This document shows positions 1-9,006 of a DNA stretch of 23,406 nucleotides, piece after piece. Position 1 is the first letter of the stretch. Each line of letters starts with the position of its first letter. The position numbers and the translations under genes were made by a program. This DNA is from Caryophanales bacterium UBA1624 (GTDB lineage Bacteria > Bacillota_I > Bacilli_A > RFN20 > CAG-826), in the NCBI GenBank assembly GCA_002321395.1, contig DCMK01000010.1, positions 1 through 23,406 of the forward strand, in the 5' to 3' direction. The notes beneath the pieces are model-generated. The model was given only the letters and a program-made list of their open reading frames with translations, did not search any database and was not told the DNA's origin.

Positions 1-9
1 GTTTGGCGT

Positions 10-1962
10 TCATGTCGTCTTGAAATACCAAGAGGCAACATTCGTCCCGAAAAGGGATTCCTTGGGGTTGTTGTCTTTGGAATCGATGACGCAATACATG
101 ATTTGGGAAGAGACGCCGCCGTTTCGATAATCGCCAAGCTTATCGACGTCGTTATAAGCATAAGAGGCGAAGAGGTTTTGATTGATATAGCCGCTTCCGA
201 TAGGCATGAAGACGCCGGAGACGACGTAGACGTTCTTAAACGCCCCTTCAAAGGCGGTATAAGGCCCAGCGGCAATGGTGTTGTCGGTCTTAAACAGAGC
301 GCCTTTCTCCTCCGAAGCGCTCTTCACTTCTTCGCAGCTTTCATCGAGCGTCAAATTGACGTAAATATCGGTGAGGTTGAGATTGTTGAAGCGGGTTTCG
401 AACAGAGCGTAGGAATGATCGAAATAATTGGTCGTCGTCACATAAAGGTTGGAAAGAGTCGCTTCCCATCCCTTGATGGAGTTCGTCCAATTGTTCCTTG
501 CTAACCCAGAGCAATAATTCTTGTCTTTGAACGTGAACTCAAAATGGGTGTTCTTGATGGTGGGTTGTTCCCCCAAGCCTCCGAATATCCCTTCTCTGCC
601 GACTTTGACCTTGATTTTGTGCCCAAGACCGTCAAAAGTGCCGGCGAAATAGCGGCTTTTGGCGTCCCCCGCTTTATAATAAGAAGACGTTTGGGAAGTC
701 ATGTCTATGACCTGATCGATGTCCGAATCGAGGATGTAGTAGCCTTTTATGATCCTCCCTTCGGATAGCTGGAATGCGGACTTGAAATTGGAGGCATTAA
801 GGGCTTTGGTATAAACGAAAGTGGATTTGAAATGGAGCCCGCCCTTGGACGTGAGGACGGTAAGAGGCTCAGAATCACCCCCCAACGCCTCAAGCTCCTT
901 TATAAAGCCGGATGGGGTGAAAGAAAGTTCCCTGTCGCCTTGTTTGGCATAAGTAATGACGGCGCCTTTGCCGAAATAGGTTTCGACGGGGAAGGGCGAT
1001 TCGCTTGAGATTCGAATTTCCTCGTCGTAATCGGCGACCGGGCAAAAAACTTGGACTTTAACGAAGGTTTTAAAGAGATTGCCTTCGCTGTCGTAATATT
1101 CTCCGTGGACGGTCGTCGTTCCCTTTTTTTTGGCTTTGATAAGCCCGCTTTTAGAGATCGATACGATTTCATCGTCAGCAACAACGACATTGGCGTCCTG
1201 AATGACTCCGCCATCCTTCGCTTTGAAGGCGACCGTGGCCTCGCTCTGGTAGCTAACGCCCTTCCAAGAGGGGATAATCGACAAAGAAACGGAATTGGAT
1301 ACCGAGGTTTCGGATCCAAGGGTAACCTCGGCATAGAGGGAAACGTTTTTGGAGACGCTTACCTTTATCTCTTTTTCCATGAGCGGGCCTTCGAAGCCGT
1401 TCCAAAAGCCTTTAACTTTCAGGGTGGCCTCCCCTTCCTTTCGGGCGACAACCGAATCGCCGTCCATCGATATGACGTCGCTTGAAAAAGAGACGCCGAT
1501 GGGGCATGGATAGGTTTCGCCGTTGAAAGAGACGCTTCCGCTAAGGGCGAATCTCGAACCAACCGCCAAAAGGAGGCTGCCATCGATGAGGCCGTCGATA
1601 GAAAAGCTGGGCAACACATCGCCAAAGCCAACCGTGACAGAGCAAGTAGCCTTAGACGAGCCATTCTGCGCCGTTATAATGGCGTTCCCCTTCCCTACCG
1701 CAACGACTTTTCCATCGCTGACGGAGGCAACCTTGGGGTCAGAGCTTTCCCAGCTAATCGAGTCAGCGGAAGAGGCGCCTTTGACGGTGAGCGTCGCGCT
1801 GTCGCCGAAAATCAAGTCCAAGGATGATTCGCTTAAGGAAAAAGAGGATTCCATGACGGAGCTGGAGCTAGAAGTGCCAACGTTTTCGGAGCCGCAAGAG
1901 AGCACCCCGAAAAGCGAGAGAGACAAAAGGGAGACGGTTAATAACGCTTTCGTTTTTTTCAT
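10..1962 (-). CDS. Lipoprotein with BIG2-like repeats and a C-terminal beta-rich module
   Basis: This 650-residue protein starts with a basic, hydrophobic signal peptide and a lipobox (GVLSC, Cys23) followed by a Ser-rich linker, so it should be a membrane-anchored surface lipoprotein. Residues about 40-112 form a clear bacterial Ig-like group 2 (BIG2) domain, with the pattern WESSDPKVASV...GKVVAVGKGNAIITA. Residues about 118-206 and 209-306 look like two weaker copies. From about residue 406 the C-terminus (GYYILDSDID, then FAGTFDGLGHKI) resembles the C-terminal part of the phosphatase-like lipoprotein at 10736-13330. It is the last visible gene of the run: its ATG lies 2 bases after the upstream stop, with a weak G-rich ribosome site inside the upstream gene. 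The stop is TGA nine bases from the window edge. No enzyme motif was recognised; adhesion or glycan binding is an inference. Confidence 0.85.
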   Translation of the reverse strand: MKKTKALLTVSLLSLSLFGVLSCGSENVGTSSSSSVMESSFSLSESSLDLIFGDSATLTVKGASSADSISWESSDPKVASVSDGKVVAVGKGNAIITAQNGSSKATCSVTVGFGDVLPSFSIDGLIDGSLLLAVGSRFALSGSVSFNGETYPCPIGVSFSSDVISMDGDSVVARKEGEATLKVKGFWNGFEGPLMEKEIKVSVSKNVSLYAEVTLGSETSVSNSVSLSIIPSWKGVSYQSEATVAFKAKDGGVIQDANVVVADDEIVSISKSGLIKAKKKGTTTVHGEYYDSEGNLFKTFVKVQVFCPVADYDEEIRISSESPFPVETYFGKGAVITYAKQGDRELSFTPSGFIKELEALGGDSEPLTVLTSKGGLHFKSTFVYTKALNASNFKSAFQLSEGRIIKGYYILDSDIDQVIDMTSQTSSYYKAGDAKSRYFAGTFDGLGHKIKVKVGREGIFGGLGEQPTIKNTHFEFTFKDKNYCSGLARNNWTNSIKGWEATLSNLYVTTTNYFDHSYALFETRFNNLNLTDIYVNLTLDESCEEVKSASEEKGALFKTDNTIAAGPYTAFEGAFKNVYVVSGVFMPIGSGYINQNLFASYAYNDVDKLGDYRNGGVSSQIMYCVIDSKDNNPKESLFGTNVASWYFKTT

Positions 1963-1964
1963 GG

Positions 1965-3983
1965 TTAAACCCCCAAACTTTCAAGGAACGAGTTGATGGA
2001 AGTGAATTCCTTGATGTCCTTGATGCTGTTGTCGAGACAGATGTCCTTGAATTTCTTCTTGATCGAAACAAACTCGCTGCTCGTGAATTTGTCCTCATAG
2101 CAGCTGATGGCCACCTTCGCGGGCACGAGCCATTCGATGTCGATGTAGTTCTTGATTCTCTTGTATTTCGCCGCATCGTTTTTATAGACCTCCAACGATG
2201 CATAGGCTTTGTCCAAGATTCCGAAGAGCTCATCCAAAAGGCCATAGCCCCAATACTTCTTATTCGAGGAGATGTCGGCTTGCATGGAACCGCCATTGCC
2301 GATGCCATGTTTTTCGATGGTCTTGGCGAACCAAAGGCGCAATTTAAGGAAAAGCTCCTTCATCGCCGGCGCGGCTTCCTCGTAAACGTTTTTCATATAG
2401 TTTTCGATGAGGGTATCCATATCCAAGGAGGAATCCCACGCTTTTTTGCAAAGGACGTAATTGGAAAGCCCCCCAAATCCGGGGTCCGCTCCCCTTTGAT
2501 CGTTTTTGACTTGCTCGTAGCTAAATGAATAGTTGTATTTCGTTAAGTATTGGTGATAGTCCTCGTAGAAATTATAGATGTCATAGAAAGAGATGTAGTC
2601 GTTAAAGAAGCCACCATAACTCCACGCCCAAGTTCCGGGGTAGAAATTCCCCCAGGCTTTGAGGATTCTCCGCGCTTCTTCGTTGGCGCTCGAATGGAAG
2701 GAACGGCCATAGTCGAAGTTCATGGATGCCACGAAAGGCATTATCTCCACCCCTTCGTCCGGAATGATGTCTTGGCTGTATTCGAAGGTTCCGTCCTCCT
2801 TTTCTTTAAAGGGCGGATTGATGGCTGCCTGATAGGCAAAAAACATGTATTTGAGAGGTCTTTTATAAGCGGCGTTCTCCGGTTTTTCCATCCAGGCGTT
2901 AACCAATTTGCCAACGCGCTTCATGAAGAGGATGACGGTGGAAACGATCGCGTTGTTGTGCTTTTCTTTGATTTGCTGGCACGCTTCGCAGCCGCAAAGG
3001 TCGGGAACGTCATTCATGCCAAGGAAGGCGACCTCGTATTTCGGATAATCGGCAGTCGGATAAAAGGTGAGCGATTGTTCGATTTTCTTGGCGGCCAACT
3101 CGATCATAAGCGAAAGCTGTTCCTCATCGCCATGGGCGGTAAAGCAGAGCTGATCGCCGCTAGAAGAATAGAATTTCGGATTGCTTTTCCCGTAAACCTC
3201 CTTTGGGAAATAGAAGAAACTATTGTGGAGCCGATTGAATTCGCTGGTGGCCGAGTCGCTTTTGTGGATCGGAAGGATCAAGTCATCCAGGCTGTCGGTG
3301 ACGCGCATCCGGAAGGGGAACATCTGATTTTGGTTGGCAGTCGGATAAAGGAGGCTCCTTTTTTGGCGGAAAGCGATATCGGGAATATCGATCACATCAT
3401 ATTGATAAAGAGGGAGGTCTTTGACGTTTTTGTCGAGGGTATAGCAATTCTCGTAATAGGTTTCGAAATTGAAGTTGATTTTCAAAAAATCGTAGACGCC
3501 ATACAAGGTTCCGTAATTGCTTTCGCCGAAGATGAAGATGGACTCCCCTTTGGTGAGGATTCTTGCTCCATCGCGACCGTATTCTTCGAAATTCGTCGCA
3601 TCGTTCAAAGCAGCGCTTTTCCAATAGTCGTTCTTACCCAGCGAAATGTAGTTATCGCCCTCCTTATAAACGAGATCGGTGTCGTAGATGACCGACAAAT
3701 CGATATTCGTGGCTTCTTTGAAAAGGGAAGTCAGCTCGCTTTGGGCGTAAAGAAGCTCGGTGTCGCCTTCCGTCGGAACGACCACTTTGTAGGTCGTCTT
3801 TCCCCCTTGGATAAGGAAGTCGTTGGTCGAAACTGCGGTAAATTGGTGTTTTCCAGTCGAAGAGCCGCCGCCCCCCTCGCCACTGTTATTGGGATCCGAA
3901 TTGGCCGGAGCGCAACCGCTAAGCGCCAAAAGAGCGGTTCCGGCTAGGCAGGAAAGAATTTTCGCTTTGATTTTCTTTTTCAT
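1965..3983 (-). CDS. DUF4838-family lipoprotein (glycosidase-like)
   Basis: A 672-residue lipoprotein with lipobox LSGC (Cys24) and a Gly/Ser-rich linker. Residues about 60-185 resemble the N-terminal domain that precedes alpha-glucuronidase-type barrels: a YAQSEL helix, then YISLGKN and GTLYGVYDFL. Residues about 200-520 look like DUF4838, with the Cys-rich signature MNDVPDLCGCEAC at about 323-335. DUF4838 proteins are usually found in polysaccharide-use loci and are thought to be glycosidase-like, but their activity is not established. The start is ATG at 3983 rather than a TTG at 4001, because AGGAGAAG (3988-3995) sits 7 bases upstream. That ribosome site overlaps the stop of the preceding gene, which suggests translational coupling. 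A role in processing glycan at the cell surface before import is an inference. Confidence 0.85.
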   Translation of the reverse strand: MKKKIKAKILSCLAGTALLALSGCAPANSDPNNSGEGGGGSSTGKHQFTAVSTNDFLIQGGKTTYKVVVPTEGDTELLYAQSELTSLFKEATNIDLSVIYDTDLVYKEGDNYISLGKNDYWKSAALNDATNFEEYGRDGARILTKGESIFIFGESNYGTLYGVYDFLKINFNFETYYENCYTLDKNVKDLPLYQYDVIDIPDIAFRQKRSLLYPTANQNQMFPFRMRVTDSLDDLILPIHKSDSATSEFNRLHNSFFYFPKEVYGKSNPKFYSSSGDQLCFTAHGDEEQLSLMIELAAKKIEQSLTFYPTADYPKYEVAFLGMNDVPDLCGCEACQQIKEKHNNAIVSTVILFMKRVGKLVNAWMEKPENAAYKRPLKYMFFAYQAAINPPFKEKEDGTFEYSQDIIPDEGVEIMPFVASMNFDYGRSFHSSANEEARRILKAWGNFYPGTWAWSYGGFFNDYISFYDIYNFYEDYHQYLTKYNYSFSYEQVKNDQRGADPGFGGLSNYVLCKKAWDSSLDMDTLIENYMKNVYEEAAPAMKELFLKLRLWFAKTIEKHGIGNGGSMQADISSNKKYWGYGLLDELFGILDKAYASLEVYKNDAAKYKRIKNYIDIEWLVPAKVAISCYEDKFTSSEFVSIKKKFKDICLDNSIKDIKEFTSINSFLESLGV

Positions 3984-3987
3984 TATT

Positions 3988-3995
3988 CTTCTCCT
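3988..3995 (-). promoter_or_regulatory. Ribosome binding site that fixes the start of the DUF4838 gene
   Basis: On the minus strand this reads AGGAGAAG, 7 bases before an ATG at 3983 if the core AGGAG is used. It overlaps the TAG stop (3994-3996) of the upstream gene. It rules out the alternative TTG start at 4001, which lies upstream of it inside the preceding coding region. Confidence 0.75.
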
Positions 3996-6900
3996 ATTCA
4001 ACGATTAAAACGTAATGGGCATAGGCAACGTTGCCTTCTTCGTCTTGGATGGTGACGTAAGCGGTATATCGGCCCTTTTCCTTAAGCGAAACTTTCTCCC
4101 CGCCCAAAACCGACGCCGCCAAGCGGTTCTTGGAATCGTAGATGAGATGCCAGGTTTCGAGCTTAGAAGAATCGGAGATGTTGTCGGTCGCTTCAAAAGT
4201 GGGAAGTTCGCTTTCGATGCCGGCTTTGATGGCGTATTGGTCTATTTTGGTCAGTATGGTTGGGGCTTCCGTATCGAGAACGCTCACCATTTCTTTCAAG
4301 CCGCCAGAAGAATTGCCGGCCCCGTCCGTGGTGGAATAACTAATGATGTAGGATCCGTAGTCATCCAGCTTGATTTCGTAATCCTTCGAGAAGTCATTTA
4401 TCTTCGTAAGCGGCAGCTTGCTATTGAGATCATAGACTTCGCTCACTTTTCCATTGACGTTTTTGATGACCGTCAAAGAAGCGTTGACGTCGCTGATGGG
4501 GGTCAAAACATCCGCGATATTCGGTTTGGAAATTTTGACAATATCGCCAACCTGGGCAGTTCTCTCCGGGAAGGAAGCCGAGCACATCGGGGAAATCCGG
4601 TCCCTTGAATTGTTGGAGCGGAAAGGCTGATTCCCAACTTTTGAGACATCAATCGCGCTTTGGCCGCTTATTGCGCCATCGCCAACGATTTCTAGCAGAA
4701 GGGAATCGCCTTCGAAGTCGTTGGTGAGATCGAAATGCGCACCGGCCACGCTCAAGCGGCTGAGCGAACTGTCATAGGCGATGGAAGCCCCCCCGGCAAA
4801 GACGTTTTCGACGGCCGTCTGACGCCTTCCGTTCACCAAGACGGCATTGCCCTCAAAACCAATTTCGATTTTCTTGCCGCTATTGCGCATAGAGACGAGA
4901 TTGACCGTCACTTTGCTGAAATCGGTGGCTTTGAAATTGAATTCGAACGTCGAAAGCAGGAGCTTATTGATGAACTCCATTTCAGCAGTGCCGCTTCGAT
5001 TAGCGAGATAGGAAACGTAGTCGGCGTCCTTGCCGTCGGCGCCCATCTGGTTGTGGCCGGTGAAGTCGCCGACAAAGTACTTCGTCAAATCGATTTTCCT
5101 TCCATCCCATCCAACATCGACGATCGGCACTTCTTCCGTTTCAATGACGTCTAGCGGATTCGTTTTGGGCGCGGCTTTGAAGCGCACGTTCTTAGAACCT
5201 TCGATTTTGACGTCGCTGGCGTCGGCGGGACGATATTCCCCACCGTCAACGCTCATAAAGAAATCGATTTGGTCGCTTTGCTTTCCGTTTTCCCCATAGG
5301 CGTAAGCGACAGGGATATCGATGGAATAGGACCCGCCCTTCATGAAGAAATGAGGCAAGGAAATCTCTTGAACGGAGAACTCGGCCTTTTCGGTCTTGGC
5401 CACTTCAAACGAATACTCCTTGGATCCGGAATAGAAGGAGTCGTGATAGCGATACGTCGCTTTGTATGTCCCGGAATAATCAAGAAGCAAAGACTCGCCA
5501 CCTTTGATTGTTTTGGTTTCGCCGTTTGGGAAAAGAACGTCCACATCCGTTTGGCAATCGCCGTTCAAGGATTGAGCTTTGTAGTTATCGAACGTCATCT
5601 CCGTTCCGGCGCGAATTTCTTGAAAGGGCTCTAACTCGAAATCAATTCCGGTTTCGCCGAATTCGCTCACGAAAAGATCCGCCCTTTCTTCGCTTACGTT
5701 CCCATAAACGTCCGTAGCTTTGTAGATGATGGTATATACACCGAGTTCATCGGGGGTGAAGCGCCCATCATCGGTCGTTATCATTTTCTTCGAGGTGGAA
5801 TCATAGCCATACCAAACGCTTTTCTCGATTTCGCCCTTAAGACCGGTATCGTCATAGGCCTTGGCTTCGGGGATTTTTATTTCGATTCCGCCCATCACTT
5901 TGGCCTCCGATTCTATGGGAAGGTCGATCAAAGGCTTCGTTTCGTCTTTGTAATAATCCATGGGATTGAGGTCGCTCCCCTTGACGCCGCCAATTTCGGC
6001 AATCTCAAGAGTGGCCCTATCAACACCGCTAAACCCGCTGGCAGTGATTGAGACATAGACGAGTCCCGTTTTGAATCCGGAAAAGCTGTTGTTATAGATC
6101 TTTTCGTTGTTGAATTCCGTGACGAGGCCATAATCCGCCGAATGGTTCTTTGCGTAGATTCGATAATTCAACGGATTCGACGTATCAAGATAATACGTTA
6201 AGTTATTATAGAGGCCAGAAGTGGGATTATTTCCAGAAAGCGTGAGGCCTCCTTCAGAGCTGATGCGGTAAGATTCGCCGTCGATTTCGATCGTCCCAGA
6301 ATCGTCTTTCGACAAGCCGACGCCCCTTCCCCCGTTATAGGAAGCAAGAATGTAATTCTCATAATAATAGGTGCCTTTATTGTTGGTGATCGTGAAATAA
6401 TTTTCAGGATCGTAGGCATCCGTGAAGCGGACGCTGATGGAGTGGCACACGGGGTTTTTCGAAAGATCGTGGAGATTCCAAGAGATAAGCTCTTGATACT
6501 TTCCCTTGGAGGAGAGGTCGATTGGTTTGTTGTAGGTGAAGGTATCGCCCTCCGCGAGATTTAAGATAAGGCCTTCGGAATAGCCACTATCGACAAAGTT
6601 TTTGTTCAAAGCGCCATAATCAATCGTCGATTTGTCGACTCCCAAGGAATAAACGTCCTTCCAAACGGCGAATTCTTTGGAATAAGTAAGGCCATCTTCC
6701 CCCATCAAAACAAGCCGATACTTCCCAAAGGAATCCAGCTTGTAGCTTTTTGCCGACATGATTGCGCCATTGGGGTAAGAAAGATAGGAAGAAACGACTT
6801 TGACGCTCTTCTCCCCTTCCGTCAGAGTGGCATCCTTGAGGATATAAATCATATCGCCGATGTTATACGTCTCATCGATTTCTAAGCCGGATAATGCCAC

Positions 6901-6996
6901 GCCCTCGCCATTCACTTGGTGGGCGCTGAAAAGCATAGGCGCCGCCGTTAGAAGCGAGAGGGCCGACAAGACGACCAGGAATTTAGTTTTTCTCAT
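3994..6996 (-). CDS. Large secreted protein with several Ig-like domains
   Basis: A 1000-residue protein with a signal peptide (MRKTKFLVVLSALSLLTAAP...) but no lipobox Cys, LPXTG motif or C-terminal membrane segment, so how it stays at the surface is unknown. Ig-like units can be seen by the recurring Y-x-x-x-Y-x-x-x-D-x-x-G-N type strand: near residues 91-110 (GKYRLVLMGEDG), 420-436 (YTIIYKATDVYGNVSE), about 510-540 (YKATYRYHDS), about 890-915 (YIISYSTTDGAGN), and at the very C-terminus (YTAYVTIQDEEGN). Residues about 150-335 and 640-820 lie between them and look like beta-sandwich regions, possibly carbohydrate-binding or LamG-like; this is a guess from strand patterns. It lies 15 bases after the permease gene with an AAGGAGA ribosome site. 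Its place in a sugar-uptake operon suggests glycan capture or a scaffold role. No catalytic motif was recognised. Confidence 0.85.
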   Translation of the reverse strand: MRKTKFLVVLSALSLLTAAPMLFSAHQVNGEGVALSGLEIDETYNIGDMIYILKDATLTEGEKSVKVVSSYLSYPNGAIMSAKSYKLDSFGKYRLVLMGEDGLTYSKEFAVWKDVYSLGVDKSTIDYGALNKNFVDSGYSEGLILNLAEGDTFTYNKPIDLSSKGKYQELISWNLHDLSKNPVCHSISVRFTDAYDPENYFTITNNKGTYYYENYILASYNGGRGVGLSKDDSGTIEIDGESYRISSEGGLTLSGNNPTSGLYNNLTYYLDTSNPLNYRIYAKNHSADYGLVTEFNNEKIYNNSFSGFKTGLVYVSITASGFSGVDRATLEIAEIGGVKGSDLNPMDYYKDETKPLIDLPIESEAKVMGGIEIKIPEAKAYDDTGLKGEIEKSVWYGYDSTSKKMITTDDGRFTPDELGVYTIIYKATDVYGNVSEERADLFVSEFGETGIDFELEPFQEIRAGTEMTFDNYKAQSLNGDCQTDVDVLFPNGETKTIKGGESLLLDYSGTYKATYRYHDSFYSGSKEYSFEVAKTEKAEFSVQEISLPHFFMKGGSYSIDIPVAYAYGENGKQSDQIDFFMSVDGGEYRPADASDVKIEGSKNVRFKAAPKTNPLDVIETEEVPIVDVGWDGRKIDLTKYFVGDFTGHNQMGADGKDADYVSYLANRSGTAEMEFINKLLLSTFEFNFKATDFSKVTVNLVSMRNSGKKIEIGFEGNAVLVNGRRQTAVENVFAGGASIAYDSSLSRLSVAGAHFDLTNDFEGDSLLLEIVGDGAISGQSAIDVSKVGNQPFRSNNSRDRISPMCSASFPERTAQVGDIVKISKPNIADVLTPISDVNASLTVIKNVNGKVSEVYDLNSKLPLTKINDFSKDYEIKLDDYGSYIISYSTTDGAGNSSGGLKEMVSVLDTEAPTILTKIDQYAIKAGIESELPTFEATDNISDSSKLETWHLIYDSKNRLAASVLGGEKVSLKEKGRYTAYVTIQDEEGNVAYAHYVLIVE

Positions 6997-7011
6997 ACTT
7001 TTCTCCTTGTT

Positions 7012-8028
7012 TTATTCTTTGAGCCCGCCAACGGACACGTTCCCCATGAGCTTGTTGCGGAAAGCAACGAAGATGATGGTGATGGGGATGGCCAAGATCA
7101 TCGAGGCGGTGATTTTGAAAGGGGTCGCCTGAAGCAGGAATTTCTCTTGCCCCGTCCCGATATCGGATTTGCTGAGCGACATCTCATAAACGGCCCTAGC
7201 CAGCGTCGGCCTTGTCGGAAGATAGAGCATCGTAGCTTGCCAATCGTTCCATAGAGCGATGAATTGAATGAGGAAGACGGTTCCTATCGCCTTTATGGCC
7301 ATCGGGAAATAAATCCGGAACATGACGGTGAAATCGTTTGCGCCGTCTATTTCAGCGGCCTCTCGGTAGGTATCGCTTATCGAGCTGAAGAAGGCATAAT
7401 AAACGAAGTAATACATGCCCGCCCCCGAGAAAAACCGCAAGAAATTCCCCCAAAGGCTGTCATAAATGCCAAGCTGCCTAAGCCAAGTGAGCTCGGAGGG
7501 CAAGGCGCCTACGATCGGGATGGAGAGCATCAGGGTGAAAACGACGTTTACCACCGTTGAAATCTTATACTTGTATTTGCTCGTCAAATAGGCGGTAATG
7601 GCTGGCACGACAGACACGATAAGCCCTCCAACGCCAGCATAGATGAGCGTGTTCATAAGCATATCAAAGAAGCCGATGTTCTCGCGATAATGACTGACGA
7701 GGTCATTCCCGACGTACCAAGACATATTCAGCTCTTCGAACACGAAATTCTTGAAGATGATGCCGTAGTTCTTAAATTGGAAGAATTCGTAATTGCTGGC
7801 CATCGGGTTCGACCAATCGCCCCAATCGATGAAGGGGAAGGATATCGAACCATGCATCTCGAAATCGTTCTTGCTTTTCAGGGAAGTCATAAAGCCCCAA
7901 AGGAGCAAGAAAAGAAGAATGACGGTGAATATTGAAATGATGACGGCCAATAAAATATAGAAAGCGACATCGATCTTGCTAGCCTTAGGCTTCTTCCCGC
8001 GATGGAAACCGTCCGTCTTCAAGCGCAT
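7012..8028 (-). CDS. Carbohydrate ABC transporter permease, MalG/LplC-type
   Basis: A 338-residue integral membrane protein with about six hydrophobic segments (roughly residues 22-47, 122-148, 158-178, 203-218, 244-264 and 306-324). The cytoplasmic EAA loop that docks the ATPase is clear at residues 223-242 (EAAEIDGANDFTVMFRIYFP). Residues 50-120, between segments 1 and 2, form a longer external loop than usual. It pairs with the permease encoded immediately upstream, 3 bases apart, with an AAGGAGG ribosome site formed by the end of that gene. Together with the binding lipoprotein they would import an oligosaccharide. No ATPase gene follows, as is common for Gram-positive importers of this family that share one MsmX-type ATPase. 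Confidence 0.95.
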   Translation of the reverse strand: MRLKTDGFHRGKKPKASKIDVAFYILLAVIISIFTVILLFLLLWGFMTSLKSKNDFEMHGSISFPFIDWGDWSNPMASNYEFFQFKNYGIIFKNFVFEELNMSWYVGNDLVSHYRENIGFFDMLMNTLIYAGVGGLIVSVVPAITAYLTSKYKYKISTVVNVVFTLMLSIPIVGALPSELTWLRQLGIYDSLWGNFLRFFSGAGMYYFVYYAFFSSISDTYREAAEIDGANDFTVMFRIYFPMAIKAIGTVFLIQFIALWNDWQATMLYLPTRPTLARAVYEMSLSKSDIGTGQEKFLLQATPFKITASMILAIPITIIFVAFRNKLMGNVSVGGLKE

Positions 8029-8031
8029 GGG

Positions 8032-8994
8032 TCAGTCCTCCTTCGGCCCGAATTTATTAAGGGCGAATTTAAACAGGAAGGTCACAGGGACGATGATCGC
8101 CGTCATGCTAAGGCCGAAAGCGGCTAAGGCCGGGTAGCTGATGTAGCCCAAATGCGATTGGCTTCCCAAAAGATCGGAATTGAGCGAGTTGATATAGATG
8201 AAGTAGCCAACATTCCGCATTTCTTGGGCGTTGTCGCCATAAATATTGAAAACCTGAAATTGGGAAGTAAAGACTTGGGAGATGACGACAATGGCGATAG
8301 AAACAATCGTCGGATAGATCTTGGGCAAGACGACATGCCATAGCACAGAAAGGGTATTGGCGCCTTCTAAAGTCGCGCTTTCGATGAGGGAGGGATTGAC
8401 GTTCCCCATCGCGTTGGCATAAAGAAGAACGTTGACCCCAAAGCTCATGATGATGTTGAAGAGAATCATGACGCCCATTTGGGTGCTGGGGTTGGTCAAC
8501 ACGTCCATCTTCTCGACGCCAAATCCAGCAAGCAGCAAATCCGGAATGGCCGATTGGACGACGTATTTGAACAAAATGCCTAAGACGATGCTCGAAAGCA
8601 CCTGCGGCAAATAAAGAACGGTCCGGAAGAAAGCGGCCCCCGGCTTCTTCTTATAAATGTAGTAGGAAGCCAAGATAGCTAAGGGTTGGGACACAAAGAG
8701 GTCAATCGAAACGAAAATAATGGAATTTTTGAGCATATAGGGATAGCGGGAGAAGCTGTCCCAAGCAATTTTGAAATTGTTCAGACCAGCAAAGCCGGTG
8801 ACGATTTTCCCTGCGTCATAGTCCAATGTATAGCTCTGGAAAGCCATGACAAACGAATTGATGTTGACGTAAAGGTAAAAAACGAAGAAATGGATGATTG
8901 GAACGATCATGAAGGCCATGTAGAAAACGAAACGACGCAGGCCTGCCTTATCAAATTTCCTTTTGCTCTTATCGTGAGTTAAAGTGCGATACAT
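8032..8994 (-). CDS. Carbohydrate ABC transporter permease, LplB/UgpA-type
   Basis: A 320-residue membrane protein that is the second half of the transporter channel. Hydrophobic segments fall at about residues 22-43, 90-113, 126-148, 173-193, 226-246 and 287-309. The EAA-type loop reads ESATLEGANTLSVLWHVVLP (205-224), with Ser in place of the first Ala. It starts 12 bases after the binding-protein gene. The ribosome site there is poor (only GTGG near the start), so translation is probably coupled to the upstream gene. The partner permease follows after 3 bases. The substrate cannot be read from the permeases; the neighbouring enzymes suggest an oligosaccharide. Confidence 0.95.
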   Translation of the reverse strand: MYRTLTHDKSKRKFDKAGLRRFVFYMAFMIVPIIHFFVFYLYVNINSFVMAFQSYTLDYDAGKIVTGFAGLNNFKIAWDSFSRYPYMLKNSIIFVSIDLFVSQPLAILASYYIYKKKPGAAFFRTVLYLPQVLSSIVLGILFKYVVQSAIPDLLLAGFGVEKMDVLTNPSTQMGVMILFNIIMSFGVNVLLYANAMGNVNPSLIESATLEGANTLSVLWHVVLPKIYPTIVSIAIVVISQVFTSQFQVFNIYGDNAQEMRNVGYFIYINSLNSDLLGSQSHLGYISYPALAAFGLSMTAIIVPVTFLFKFALNKFGPKED

Positions 8995-9006
8995 AGCAAT
9001 CCACGT

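Noticed and set aside
10..12. TGA read as Trp (code 4), which would extend the first gene past the window edge
   Set aside because: Several complete genes here end in TGA at sensible positions with family-typical lengths and all seen Trp codons are TGG, so the standard code is the simpler reading.
2550..3947. Long plus-strand open frame (465 codons) opposite the DUF4838 gene
   Set aside because: The minus-strand gene has a lipobox, family motifs and a good ribosome site. The antisense frame reads as low-complexity Ile/Val/Glu/Arg-rich protein with no recognisable features, so it is a by-product of codon bias.
3984..4001. TTG start for the DUF4838 gene at 4001
   Set aside because: It would overlap the preceding gene and put charged residues (NRRRI) in front of the signal peptide; the AGGAGAAG site clearly serves the ATG at 3983.
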